Positions 17,499-25,572 are shown, counted from the stretch's first letter. The stretch: 64,000 bases of DNA from Streptomyces sp. NBC_00513 (GCF_041431415.1 NZ_CP107845.1:4154001-4218000), one strand, 5' to 3'. Notes: a model not told the origin generated them from the sequence alone. Numbers and translations are program-made.

Positions 17499-17527
17499 AA
17501 CGGCCCGGGCCGCTCGCCCGGGCCGTT
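17499..17527. terminator. Strong terminator-like hairpin
   Basis: A perfect 12-bp stem (AACGGCCCGGGC and its complement) has a 5-nt loop. It lies downstream of the HhH-GPD gene and just before the cupin start, so it separates two genes read in the same direction. Confidence 0.75.
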
Positions 17528-17551
17528 GTCGGAGCCCTCGCGCCCCGCCCG

Positions 17552-18169
17552 TCAGCCCGCCGGCGGGGCTTTCGGCTTCGCCGTCTTCGCGGCCTTCGCG
17601 GCGGCCTTGTGCTCCTGCTTGTACGCCCGCACCTTGGCCAGTGACTCCGGTCCGGTGATGTCCGCCGCCGAGCGGTGGATGTTCGCCGGGCCGTATCCGC
17701 CGGCCGACTCCCGCCAGCCCTTGGGGCGGACGCCGAACCGCTTGCCGAGCAGGGCCAGGAAGATCTGCGCCTTCTGTTCCCCGAAGCCGGGCAGTTCCTT
17801 GAGGCGCGCGAGCAGTTCGGCGCCGGTCGTCGCGTCCCGCCAGACGGCCTCGGCGTCCCCGTCGTAGTGCTCCACCAGGTACGCGCAGAGCTGCTGGATG
17901 CGCTTCGCCATGGATCCCGGGTAGCGGTGCACGGCCGGTTTCTCGCTGAGCAGGGCCGCGAAGGCCTCCGGGTCGTACGAGGCGATCACGTGCGCGTCGA
18001 GGTCGTCGGCGGCGAGGCGGCGGGCGATCGTGTGGGGGCCCGAGAACGCCCATTCCATCGGGACCTGCTGGTCGAGCAGCATCCCGACCAGCGCGGCGAG
18101 CGGGCTCCGGCCGAGCAGGGCGTCCGCCTCCGGCTGCTGGGCCAGCCGGATGGTGATCTCCTTGTCCAT
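17552..18169 (-). CDS. HhH-GPD superfamily base-excision repair protein
   Basis: The 205-residue protein has a helix-hairpin-helix with the LPGFGEQKAQIFLALL pattern at about residues 122-137, preceded by an alpha-helical N-terminal half (LVGMLLDQQVPMEWAF) typical of the UPF/Kti-like HhH-GPD DNA glycosylase branch. The catalytic Asp is expected after the hairpin (SAADIT). The C-terminus is a Lys/Ala-rich tail suited to DNA binding. It would act on damaged bases; the lesion type cannot be told. It is divergent from the VOC gene. Confidence 0.85.
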   Translation of the reverse strand: MDKEITIRLAQQPEADALLGRSPLAALVGMLLDQQVPMEWAFSGPHTIARRLAADDLDAHVIASYDPEAFAALLSEKPAVHRYPGSMAKRIQQLCAYLVEHYDGDAEAVWRDATTGAELLARLKELPGFGEQKAQIFLALLGKRFGVRPKGWRESAGGYGPANIHRSAADITGPESLAKVRAYKQEHKAAAKAAKTAKPKAPPAG

Positions 18170-18289
18170 GACTCCAGACTCCCCCGTGCGCGCCTTCCGC
18201 GCGCGGGCGGCACACCGGCGGCCTAGCGTGTGAACCGAGACGGGTCACGTCGTACACGACAGTCGTACCGACACAGGAGTCGATCGATC

Positions 18290-19102
18290 ATGACTGAGTT
18301 CCCGGAAGGCGCTCCCTGCTGGGTGGACGCGATGTTCACCGACGTGGAGGGCGCGAAGAGTTTCTACGCCGACGTGCTGGGCTGGACCTTCGGCGACGCC
18401 AGCAGCGAGTACGGCAACTACACGCAGGCCTACAAGGACGGGAAGGCCGTGGCGGCCGTCGTCCCGCCGATGCCGGGGGCCGACGCTCCCTCGCAGTGGT
18501 GTCTGTACCTCGCCTCGTCGAACGCGGCGGCGACGGCGGAGAAGATCAAGTACGCGGGCGGCGAACTGCTGATGGAGCCGATGCAGGTCGGCGCCTTCGG
18601 CACGATGGCCATCGCGAAGGAGCCGAGCGGCGCGGTGTTCGGGGTCTGGCAGCCGGGTGAGCACAAGGGCTTCGAGCGGATGGGCGAGGCGGGATCGTAC
18701 GCGTGGGCGGAGGTGTTCAGCCGGGACGTCGCGAAGGCCGACGCGTTCCTCCCGAAGGTCTTCCCGTACGGCGAGCAGCAGATGGACGCGGGTGACGACC
18801 CGGAGATGGCCGGCATGGACTTCAAGGTCTTCAGCCTGGGTGGCAAGGAGAACCCGGTGCTGGGCCGGATGAACATGGGGACCGACTTCCCGCCGGAGAT
18901 CCCCTCGTACGTCCAGGTGTACTTCGGTGTCGACGACTGCGACGAGGCGGTCGCCAAGACGAAGAAGCACGGTGGGAAGTTGCACTTCGGGCCGATGGAC
19001 AGCCCGTTCGGGCGGTTCGCGGCGGTGGCGGACCCGCAGGGCGCGGCGTTCGCGGTGATCGACATGTCGAAGACGACGGGCGAGATGCCGAAATTCGACT
19101 AG
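18290..19102 (+). CDS. VOC-superfamily protein (two glyoxalase-like domains)
   Basis: The 270-residue protein has two vicinal-oxygen-chelate domains. The first starts PCWVDAMFTDVEGAKSFYADVLGW; the second starts YAWAEVFSRDVAKADAFLPKVF and ends in FGRFAAVADPQGAAFAVI. This arrangement is typical of actinobacterial hydroxylase-like VOC proteins, many of them annotated on homology alone. AGGAG lies 10 nt before the ATG. The substrate is unknown. Confidence 0.88.
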   Translation: MTEFPEGAPCWVDAMFTDVEGAKSFYADVLGWTFGDASSEYGNYTQAYKDGKAVAAVVPPMPGADAPSQWCLYLASSNAAATAEKIKYAGGELLMEPMQVGAFGTMAIAKEPSGAVFGVWQPGEHKGFERMGEAGSYAWAEVFSRDVAKADAFLPKVFPYGEQQMDAGDDPEMAGMDFKVFSLGGKENPVLGRMNMGTDFPPEIPSYVQVYFGVDDCDEAVAKTKKHGGKLHFGPMDSPFGRFAAVADPQGAAFAVIDMSKTTGEMPKFD

Positions 19103-19111
19103 TGGAGGTGC

Positions 19112-19140
19112 GCGGCGGGGCTCCGGTCCGGGGCCCCGCG
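19112..19140. terminator. Terminator-like hairpin between convergent genes
   Basis: A GC-only inverted repeat (CGGGGCTCC ... GGGGCCCCG, with one G-T pair) lies in the 53-bp gap between the converging VOC gene and the 19156-19698 gene. Confidence 0.45.
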
Positions 19141-19155
19141 GCGCGGTGACCGTGG

Positions 19156-19698
19156 CTACGGCAGGGCGGAGGTCACACCGTCCACGATCATCATCCACAT
19201 CGGTTGGGCGCCCGTGCCGAAGGCGGCGGCCAGGGCGTAGCCGACGGAGGCGTCCAGGGGCCGGAGGTCCACGTCCTCCTGCCACTCGGCGATGACGAGC
19301 GCGTCGCCGTCGGCGGTGAAGTCCCCGAGGTGGGTGCCGTCGCGGGTGAGGCGACTGCCGGGGACGGAGTCAGGGACGAGGACGTAGCGCGCGCCCTCGT
19401 GGTCGACCTCGACCCGGTACGAACTCCTGGTCAGGCGGCCCTTCGCCGGGAGCAGCGGGCTGGTCAGGCCGTCGATGGTCAGGGTGAGGTGTTCCGGGTC
19501 GCGGGTGCCTATGCGGATCTGCGGGTCCACCTCGGAGCCGGGGGCGCGGACCAGGGCGACCTGGGGGATCCCGGGGCCTTCGACCTCGACGCGTTCCTGG
19601 CCTTCGAGGCGGACGGTGATCGCGCCGAAACGCGTGTCCTCAAGGGTCGTCGGGAGTGCGTCGTCCACGGGCGGTCCTTCGATGCGATCGGAACTCAC
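19156..19698 (-). CDS. Hypothetical protein, Streptomyces-type
   Basis: The 180-residue, mostly beta-rich acidic protein starts MSSDRIEGPPVDD. There is no signal peptide or TM segment; a hydrophobic C-terminal stretch (YALAAAFGTGAQPMWMMIVDG) resembles a buried helix. Sequence such as RSSYRVEVDHEGARYVLVPDS suggests a PH-like or lipocalin-like barrel, but I do not recognise the family. It appears monocistronic. Confidence 0.7.
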   Translation of the reverse strand: MSSDRIEGPPVDDALPTTLEDTRFGAITVRLEGQERVEVEGPGIPQVALVRAPGSEVDPQIRIGTRDPEHLTLTIDGLTSPLLPAKGRLTRSSYRVEVDHEGARYVLVPDSVPGSRLTRDGTHLGDFTADGDALVIAEWQEDVDLRPLDASVGYALAAAFGTGAQPMWMMIVDGVTSALP

Positions 19699-19767
19699 GT
19701 CCCGGAACGGGATGTTCGGGACGTAAACGATCTTACGGTGAGGGTGCGTGGCCGGGTCGTGGCCGGG

Positions 19768-20709
19768 TCAGGCGGCGCGGGATCCGTCGTCGTTGCCGCC
19801 CTCGCGGTCCTTGGCGCCCTCACAGTCCCTGCAGCGGCCGCCCCGGGTGGGGCTGCGGAAGGCCCGGTCGCACTTCTCGCAGTTCGTGAAGGGGTCGGGC
19901 GGCACGAAGGGCGGGCGGTGGGGGAGGGCGGCCAATCGGGGTGGGAGCTGGACCGTGAGGCGGTACGCGATGAGCCCTGCGGCGCTGCGGGGGCGCTCGG
20001 GGAGGTTCGCGCACAGGGCGGCGGTGATCGCCTGGTGGGTCGCGCCGCGTTCCAACCAGGCTTCGACGGCGCCCGCCAGGCGCTGGACGTCCTGTTCGCC
20101 GAGGAGCAGTCGGGGGTCGGCGCGGCGCAGTTCCGTGAGGAGTTCGACGGCGAGTTGGCGGCGGGCCGGGTTGTCCGGGTTGACGGGGGCGGGCAGCTTG
20201 GCCGCCGGGGCGGGGGCCGGGGTCGTGGTCGGGTGCTCCTCGGACGGGTGCTCCTCGGGCGCCGGGTCGGGTTCCGGAGCGGGAGCGGGGGCGGGCTCCG
20301 GGGCGGGCTGCGGCGGAGGTGCGGGTCGGGGCGCCGGCGGGGTCTGCGGGGCTGCGGGTGCGAGCTCGGCCGCGCTGGGGTGGTTGTGCGACACCGTACG
20401 GGTGATGAGGCGACCGTTCGGGAGGTGCTCCTTGGAGCGGCCCAGGAAGCCGTGGTCCTCCAGCTCGCGCAGGGCAGAGGCGATGCACACCTGGCCGAGC
20501 GGCAGCTCGCTGAGCAGGTCCTTGATGCCGATCGGGGTGCCCGCGGGCAGCGACTGGATGTACGCGCCGAGTCCCCGGGCGTTCATCGACAGCTCCGGGT
20601 GCTGGACGAGGTCGTTGCTGACGATCGTGAAGCGACGGGTGAGACGCACGTTGCGGTGCTGAACGCCGTACGCCGCGCGCGAGTGGGCGCTAGGGTGCTG
20701 GAAAGCCAT
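19768..20709 (-). CDS. Helix-turn-helix DNA-binding protein with C-terminal zinc ribbon
   Basis: This 313-residue protein has three parts. The N-terminal winged HTH (RFTIVSNDLVQHPELSMNARGLGAYIQSL, then KDLLSELPLGQVCIASALRELEDHGFL, residues 25-90) resembles replication-initiator or plasmid-type wHTH domains. The middle (115-190) is a Pro/Ala/Glu low-complexity linker. The C-terminal part is helical and ends in a four-cysteine ribbon (NCEKCDRAF ... CRDC). The fold suggests a transcription regulator. It is followed upstream by a 300-bp gap. Confidence 0.8.
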   Translation of the reverse strand: MAFQHPSAHSRAAYGVQHRNVRLTRRFTIVSNDLVQHPELSMNARGLGAYIQSLPAGTPIGIKDLLSELPLGQVCIASALRELEDHGFLGRSKEHLPNGRLITRTVSHNHPSAAELAPAAPQTPPAPRPAPPPQPAPEPAPAPAPEPDPAPEEHPSEEHPTTTPAPAPAAKLPAPVNPDNPARRQLAVELLTELRRADPRLLLGEQDVQRLAGAVEAWLERGATHQAITAALCANLPERPRSAAGLIAYRLTVQLPPRLAALPHRPPFVPPDPFTNCEKCDRAFRSPTRGGRCRDCEGAKDREGGNDDGSRAA

Positions 20710-20773
20710 CGGGAAGTTGGATCCTTCTCGTGGTCAGGCCCTCGATCGGGATTGCCGTCCCGGCCGGGGGCCG

Positions 20774-20807
20774 TCCTGTGTCTGGAGTTGTCCTGTGTCT
20801 GGAGTTG
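20774..20807. repeat. Perfect 17-bp tandem duplication
   Basis: Two head-to-tail identical copies of TCCTGTGTCTGGAGTTG lie about 65-100 bp upstream of the 20709 start. They could be a doubled regulator half-site or simple slippage. Confidence 0.8.
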
Positions 20808-20965
20808 TCGGGGCCGAGCATATGCCAGGCAACGGGCCGTCCCGCCAGCCAAGTTGGGGCCATTCACTCGTGTGAGTGAGGGCGCCTCGGCGGGAGGCTG
20901 GTGGGGTAGGGCAGGTTCTCTCCCCTGGTACTGCGAAGCAAGGAAAGAAGCATCCCGGGTCACCA

Positions 20966-20985
20966 GGTCCCGGCGGACCGGGACC
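20966..20985 (-). terminator. Hairpin downstream of the HATPase gene
   Basis: An 8-bp perfect stem GGTCCCGG / CCGGGACC with loop CGGA lies about 30 bp beyond the stop of the ATP-binding protein gene. Confidence 0.5.
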
Positions 20986-21012
20986 CGGTCCGACCAGGAT
21001 CAAACGCTGTTC

Positions 21013-21378
21013 TCAGCACTTCAGTTCGGCCCATACCACCTTCCTCGGAGCGGGCCCGGGAGTGCTCCCCCAGCGGTCCGAGAGCGCCTCGACGATCGCC
21101 AGTCCCCGGCGCGGCTCGCCCACCGGCACGTCGCCCCGGGGGTCGACCACCTCGATCCGCACGCCCCGGGACGCGTCGACGCTGATGTCCAGCCGAAAGT
21201 CCCGCCCCGGAACCCGGCCGTGCGTGATCGCGTTCGCGCAGAGTTCCGCGACGAGCTGCGCGGCGTCCTCGAAGGGAACGCCCCAGGAACGGAGTTGCTC
21301 GACGGTGAGCAGACGGGCGAGCCGGGCCGCGCGGGGCGTGGCGGAGAGCTGGAGGGAGAAGCTGAGTTGAGGATTCAT
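21013..21378 (-). CDS. HATPase_c ATP-binding protein (anti-sigma/RsbW-like)
   Basis: The 121-residue single-domain GHKL ATPase has the N box ELCANAITHG, and GxG-type motifs follow (VDPRGDVP, GEPRRGLAIVEALSDRWG). Streptomyces has dozens of such stand-alone domains that act as anti-sigma or anti-anti-sigma kinases. I chose the ATG of MNPQLSF because the open frame upstream crosses the divergent operator. It is divergent from an XRE-DUF5753 gene with DUF397 partners, the same gene set as in abaA/whiJ-type loci. Confidence 0.85.
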   Translation of the reverse strand: MNPQLSFSLQLSATPRAARLARLLTVEQLRSWGVPFEDAAQLVAELCANAITHGRVPGRDFRLDISVDASRGVRIEVVDPRGDVPVGEPRRGLAIVEALSDRWGSTPGPAPRKVVWAELKC

Positions 21379-21422
21379 GTCACGCAGCGTGGCCGCTCGT
21401 GCGTAGCCTGAGAAGGTGCAAC

Positions 21423-21451
21423 GGCCTTGTGTACACAGTCTGTACAAGGCC
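21423..21451. promoter_or_regulatory. Large palindrome in the divergent HATPase/XRE promoter region
   Basis: GGCCTTGT and ACAAGGCC form perfect 8-bp arms around a 13-bp centre that itself contains GTAC-N7-GTAC. The site lies 45 bp upstream of the HATPase start and 85 bp upstream of the XRE start, so one bound dimer could control both. The XRE protein encoded next door is the obvious candidate binder. Confidence 0.55.
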
Positions 21452-21535
21452 TGTCCAAGCCTGCCGCGACTGTACGAGGCCGGCGCGCGGGTACGCAGAG
21501 CGCCGAAGACTTCGGCTCGTCGGAGGTGGATGCGC

Positions 21536-22393
21536 ATGAGCGTGGACAGTGACGGTACGGAAGAGAACAGCTGGTCCGTGGGGCCCGGCGACGAACAGGG
21601 CGTAGCCGTGGTGGCTGCCCTCGGCCGTCAGATGCGGGCGCGACGCGAGGCGCTGGGTATGAAGGTGGCCGAACTGTCGGCACAGATCAGGTACGGCGAG
21701 GGGCTGATCTACAAGGTTGAGGGTGGGACGCGCATCCCCAAGCCCGAGTACTTGGACAGGGTGGACGAAGCGCTCGGTGCCGGCGGACTGATCAAGGCGA
21801 TGAAGACGGACCTGGCGCAGGTTCGGTACCCGAAGAAGATTCGCGACTTGGCAGAGACGGAAGCCCGCGCAGTCGAGATCTGCGCGTACCGCACGCACAA
21901 CATCCATGGTCTCTTGCAGACTTCCGCGCACGCCCGGGCACTGTTCGAGATGCACCTGCCTGCCTACACGGCCGATGAGGTCGAGCGAGGTCTTGCCTGG
22001 CGGATGTCACGACGGTCGATCTTCGCCCGCAACCCGGCGCCTGCGATCAGCCTCGTTCAGGAAGAGGTCACGCTCCTTCGGCACATCGGAGGCACAATGG
22101 TGTGGCGTGCCCAGCTCGAACGGATCCTCGAACTCATCGACTTGAAGCACGTGGTGTTCCAGGTGATGCGGACAGACTGTGAAGTCCATGCCGGCATCGC
22201 CGGCGGTCTTGAGGTGTTGAAGTTCGCGAACGGCGCGGCCGTGGGGCGCACGGAGGATGCGTTCAACGGACGTCACGTTTCGGAGCCCAAGCAGCTCCAG
22301 ACCCTCGAACTGCGCTATGGAATGATCCGATCCCAGGCTCTGACGCCGAAGGACTCTCGGGTCTTCATCGAGCACTTGCTGGGAGAGACATGA
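21536..22393 (+). CDS. XRE-family regulator with DUF5753 (WhiJ-like)
   Basis: The 285-residue protein has an N-terminal XRE helix-turn-helix (LGRQMRARREALGMKVAELSAQIRYGEGLIYKVEGG, about residues 25-65) and a C-terminal DUF5753 domain (from NIHGLLQTSAHARALF to the end, with VFQVMRTDCEVHAGI). This is the architecture of WhiJ and its many Streptomyces paralogues, which repress development until relieved, usually with a DUF397 partner. GGAGG is 9 nt before the chosen ATG. The stop overlaps the first DUF397 start as ATGA, indicating coupled translation. Confidence 0.9.
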   Translation: MSVDSDGTEENSWSVGPGDEQGVAVVAALGRQMRARREALGMKVAELSAQIRYGEGLIYKVEGGTRIPKPEYLDRVDEALGAGGLIKAMKTDLAQVRYPKKIRDLAETEARAVEICAYRTHNIHGLLQTSAHARALFEMHLPAYTADEVERGLAWRMSRRSIFARNPAPAISLVQEEVTLLRHIGGTMVWRAQLERILELIDLKHVVFQVMRTDCEVHAGIAGGLEVLKFANGAAVGRTEDAFNGRHVSEPKQLQTLELRYGMIRSQALTPKDSRVFIEHLLGET

Positions 22394-22581
22394 TCCACGG
22401 CCCTGAGCTGGACTGGTTCAAGAGCAGCTACAGCGATAGCAGCGACATCACCGAGTGCGTCGAGGTAGCCGCGACCCCCGGCACTGTCCACGTCCGGGAC
22501 TCGAAGAACGTCACCGGACCCCGGCTCGCGCTCACGCCGCAGGCCTGGGCAGGCTTCGTCGACTACGCCGCGAAGGGGTAG
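22390..22581 (+). CDS. DUF397 protein, copy 1
   Basis: This 63-residue DUF397 domain protein (LDWFKSSYSDSSD, CVEVAATPGTVHVRDSKN, ALTPQAWAGFVDYA) is the usual small partner of XRE-DUF5753 regulators and is thought to modulate the regulator through protein contact. It overlaps the regulator gene by 4 bp. Its central and 3' part is base-for-base identical over 95 bp to the following gene. Confidence 0.9.
   Translation: MIHGPELDWFKSSYSDSSDITECVEVAATPGTVHVRDSKNVTGPRLALTPQAWAGFVDYAAKG
22456..22550 (+). repeat. 95-bp perfect direct repeat, copy 1
   Basis: Identical to 22642-22736, at an offset of exactly 186 bp. It covers the conserved core of DUF397 copy 1. Confidence 0.9.
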
Positions 22582-22584
22582 GTC

Positions 22585-22767
22585 ATGGCCGACCTGGACT
22601 GGTTCAAGAGCAACTACAGCAGCAGCAGCGAGATCGATGACTGCGTCGAGGTAGCCGCGACCCCCGGCACTGTCCACGTCCGGGACTCGAAGAACGTCAC
22701 CGGACCCCGGCTCGCGCTCACGCCGCAGGCCTGGGCGGGCTTCGTGTCGTACGCCTCCCAGGCCTGA
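22585..22767 (+). CDS. DUF397 protein, copy 2 (tandem duplicate)
   Basis: The 60-residue DUF397 protein starts MADLDWFKSNYSSSSE, 3 bp after the stop of copy 1. The N-terminal 20 codons have diverged from copy 1, while the following 95 bp are identical, pointing to very recent duplication or ongoing gene conversion. The differing N-termini (acidic, Ser-rich) are where partner specificity could vary. Confidence 0.9.
   Translation: MADLDWFKSNYSSSSEIDDCVEVAATPGTVHVRDSKNVTGPRLALTPQAWAGFVSYASQA
22642..22736 (+). repeat. 95-bp perfect direct repeat, copy 2
   Basis: Second copy of the 22456-22550 repeat, inside the second DUF397 gene. Confidence 0.9.
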
Positions 22768-22782
22768 AACGGCTCGCGCGGG

Positions 22783-23397
22783 TCAGCGCCTGCGGGCCCG
22801 CGCGCGGCGCAGGAGGATGCCGACCGCCGCGCCGGCGAGGGCGATGACCACCACGCCCGCCGTGGTCCACCAGACGGTGTCGTCGGACTTCTTCGCCACC
22901 GGGGCGGTGGACGGGTCCGGTACCTGCGGGGTCGAGGCGGCGGGGGCGGACGGGGTCGGGGAGGCGACGGGGCTCGGCACCGTCGTGGGGGCGGTCGACG
23001 GCGCGGTCGACGGGGCGGGGTCGGTCACCGGAACCGCGATCTCGCTCTCTCCGTGTCCCAGGTCGGGGAAGCCCACGTCCACCGTGACCTTCCACGTGCC
23101 CGGCGGCAGTACCTCGGTCGTGGACCAGCCGCTGGGCTTGCCCGCGTCGCGGACCAGCCCCCAGGGGCCCATGGTGCGGGAGCCGTCGGGGTTGGTCGCG
23201 TTCACCGTGGCGGCCACGGCCTCTTCGACGGGATCCCCGTCGTTCTCCCAGGTGATCTCTGTGGTGACGTGCCCCTCGCGCTGTCCGGTGATCACCACCT
23301 TGACGGTGTCACCGTGCGCGTGCGCGTCGGTGGATACGGCCAGGCCCTGCGCGAGCAGCAGGAACAGGAACAGGAACGCGTGTCTGGTGCGCATCAT
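22783..23397 (-). CDS. Secreted, membrane-anchored protein of unknown function
   Basis: The 204-residue protein has a signal peptide (hydrophobic FLFLFLLLAQGLAV, probable cleavage after DAHA), an extracellular beta-rich domain (residues 28-125, ITGQREGHVTTEITWENDGDPV) and a Pro/Ser/Thr/Ala linker. It ends with a C-terminal TM helix (TAGVVVIALAGAAVGILL) and an Arg-rich stop-transfer tail. The short HAHGD start of the mature part resembles copper-handling CopC proteins, but metal ligands are not obvious. It lies just downstream of the metalloprotease gene on the same strand. Confidence 0.75.
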   Translation of the reverse strand: MMRTRHAFLFLFLLLAQGLAVSTDAHAHGDTVKVVITGQREGHVTTEITWENDGDPVEEAVAATVNATNPDGSRTMGPWGLVRDAGKPSGWSTTEVLPPGTWKVTVDVGFPDLGHGESEIAVPVTDPAPSTAPSTAPTTVPSPVASPTPSAPAASTPQVPDPSTAPVAKKSDDTVWWTTAGVVVIALAGAAVGILLRRARARRR

Positions 23398-23490
23398 CGC
23401 GGTACTCCGAAGTGCGGTGGGTCGAGATGAGGGAGCCGGCGGACGGCCCCGCGTGGGGAGGGGCCGTCCGCCGGGGGTTCACGAGGAGGG

Positions 23491-25572
23491 TCAGGCGGCC
23501 TTCTGGACCGTCCACGCCTGCGCCGCGCGGCCGTCCGCGCGCTGGAGGTCGAGCAGCCAGTTCCCGTAGTACGGGCGGTTGCTGACCGTCAGGGCGAAAC
23601 CGCCGCCCGCGTCCGTCACGGTCACGGCGTTGCCGCGGGCGGTGACCCGCCACTTCTGCGCGCCGGAGTTCGTGCAGGGCTGCTGCGCGACCCACATGCC
23701 GGCCGCCGCCGCGGCGCCCGGCTGGAGGCACTTGCCGGAGACGGCGGAACGGATGCGGACGAGACCACTGCCCGCGTCGTCGAAGTACCACTGCTGCTGG
23801 GCGTAGCCGTTGGCGCGGCCACCGACGAGGACCGTCCCGTCGGCGGTCCGGCCGCCCCACAGTTCGGCGTTCATGCCGGTGCTGCCGTTGCCGAGCAGGT
23901 AGCGGGTGTTCGGCTTGGTGGTGGCGCCGCCGCCCGTGCTCTTCGTACGGAACGTCGTGGTCTTGCCGGCGCCGCTGTCACGACCGGCGGAGTCCCGCAC
24001 CGACACGGCGATCTTGTACTCGCTGCCCGGCTTCAGGTTGTAGATCCGCAGGGTCTGCGACTGGGTCCAGGTCAGGTGCTTGCCGTTGAGCTGTACCTGG
24101 TACCAGGCGGCGCCCTCCACCTTCGGCCAGCTCACCACGACGGAGTCGGACTGGATCTGTCCGGCCGTGACCGTGGGGCCGCCCGTGGGCTTCTTCGTCG
24201 GCGTGGGCTTGGGGGTGGGGGTGGGCGTCGGCTTGGGGTTCGGGTTCGGGTTCGGGTCGGTCCCGCCCCCGCCGCCGGCCGTGCGCATCAGGAACTGGTT
24301 GTCCGCGATGTTCCAGTGCGTGGCGAGGTAGCTGCCCGCCTTGGGACTGGTGTGGAAGTAGTCGTCGTGGTTGCAGTCCAGGATGTTCTCGGCCGCCTGG
24401 TTGGTGCAGACGTTGCGCATCGTGGGGTAGTACGGGGTGTCCGAGTAGCACATGACGTCCCACTCGTCCGTGCAGTGCGCGCCACGGCTGGTGTTGGGTG
24501 CGCTGTTGTTGACCGCGCCCAGGTTGTGGCCCAGCTCGTGCGCGGCGGTGTGGCCGCCCCAGCAGCCGGAGTCGGTACGGCCGTAGGAGGGGCCGAAGTT
24601 GCTCAGGTTGTCCTGGCCGTGGCGCTCGTCGCCGTTGAAGGTGCCGATGCCGCAGTAGACCTGCGTGTCCGCGAAGATCATGTACTTGCGGTCGCGGCGG
24701 TCGAGGCCCTTGCCGGCGAGCGCCTTGTTGCTCGCGCTGAACTCGGAGAGGGCCGACGCCGGAAGCTCGATGTTGAGCACGGTCGGCGTGCAGTCCGCGG
24801 CCGTCACGTAGCGGATGTGCCGGACGCCGCCGGTCTCCTTGGCGCTCGTGGAGTAGATGAGGTCCGCGTCGACGGCCCACTTGCGGAACGAGGCCACGTA
24901 CTCGGAGTACCGGTCGCGGTCGGGGCCGTGCACGTAGACGACCTGGACGCGGTTGCCGGTGCTGCCGTCGCCGTCGCACTGGACGGTCTGGCCGGCGGGC
25001 CCTGCGGCGACCGCCTGGCCGGAGGCGGCCGAGGCGGCGGGGGCCGGGGCGGCCTTGGCGGTGTTCGTGGCCGCCTGCGCGTCGGCGGCGGGCGCGTCCT
25101 GGGCGCGCTTGCCACCCTCCGCGGGGGCCGGGTCGTCGGACGCGGGGCGGGCCGGGTCGGCCGCGGGCGCCTTCGCCTTGACGACGGGCGGGATGTCCTT
25201 CTTGATGTCGACGCCCTTGGGCGGTGCGTCGGGGCCGTGGGTGCAGTGCCCGGCGTCGGTGCGGTAGACGCCGACGCAGCGGTCGCCCTTCGGCGCGGCC
25301 TTGAGACCGTCGTAGATCATGCCGCGGGCGTTCTCGTTGGCGGGCGCGTCCTTGATGACGGCCGGCTCGGCGTCCCGGGCGGGTGCGGCGGCGGGCGCGG
25401 GTATCTCCGCGGCGAGCGCTTCGGCCTGTGCGGGCTGGGACGCCTGGGCGTTGTCACCCAGTCCGGAGTAGGCGACGCCTCCCGCGATCACCGCCGCGGT
25501 GGCCATGGCGGCGGTGACGAGTATGAACCGGCGTGGCTTGCGCCGGTGTTCACGCCTTCTACGTCTGGTCAT
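23491..25572 (-). CDS. Secreted metzincin-like protease with FnIII and ricin-B lectin domains
   Basis: The 693-residue protein has a strongly basic n-region (MTRRRRREHRRKPRR) and a hydrophobic signal, a long Ala/Pro-rich prosegment (about 35-190), and a zinc-protease domain with HELGH at 345-349 and a later DVMCYSD segment that looks like the metzincin Met-turn. A Pro/Thr/Asn linker leads to an FnIII domain (about 465-550), and a ricin-type beta-trefoil (about 555-693, QQQWYF, KCLQPG, AQKWRV) probably binds carbohydrate. The third metzincin ligand position holds Asn355 rather than His/Asp. GAGGTG precedes the ATG. It probably degrades extracellular protein bound to glycan substrates. Confidence 0.85.
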   Translation of the reverse strand: MTRRRRREHRRKPRRFILVTAAMATAAVIAGGVAYSGLGDNAQASQPAQAEALAAEIPAPAAAPARDAEPAVIKDAPANENARGMIYDGLKAAPKGDRCVGVYRTDAGHCTHGPDAPPKGVDIKKDIPPVVKAKAPAADPARPASDDPAPAEGGKRAQDAPAADAQAATNTAKAAPAPAASAASGQAVAAGPAGQTVQCDGDGSTGNRVQVVYVHGPDRDRYSEYVASFRKWAVDADLIYSTSAKETGGVRHIRYVTAADCTPTVLNIELPASALSEFSASNKALAGKGLDRRDRKYMIFADTQVYCGIGTFNGDERHGQDNLSNFGPSYGRTDSGCWGGHTAAHELGHNLGAVNNSAPNTSRGAHCTDEWDVMCYSDTPYYPTMRNVCTNQAAENILDCNHDDYFHTSPKAGSYLATHWNIADNQFLMRTAGGGGGTDPNPNPNPKPTPTPTPKPTPTKKPTGGPTVTAGQIQSDSVVVSWPKVEGAAWYQVQLNGKHLTWTQSQTLRIYNLKPGSEYKIAVSVRDSAGRDSGAGKTTTFRTKSTGGGATTKPNTRYLLGNGSTGMNAELWGGRTADGTVLVGGRANGYAQQQWYFDDAGSGLVRIRSAVSGKCLQPGAAAAAGMWVAQQPCTNSGAQKWRVTARGNAVTVTDAGGGFALTVSNRPYYGNWLLDLQRADGRAAQAWTVQKAA

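Larger units (their letters stand above)
20710..21012. other. Intergenic region with tandem repeat, palindrome and hairpin
   Basis: This region between two minus-strand genes holds two adjacent perfect 17-bp copies of TCCTGTGTCTGGAGTTG (20774-20807), the palindrome TCACTC-GTGT-GAGTGA (20864-20879), and an 8-bp GGTCCCGG / CCGGGACC stem at 20966-20985. No gene is seen. The repeats and palindrome lie where the promoter of the wHTH/zinc-ribbon gene should be. Confidence 0.55.
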
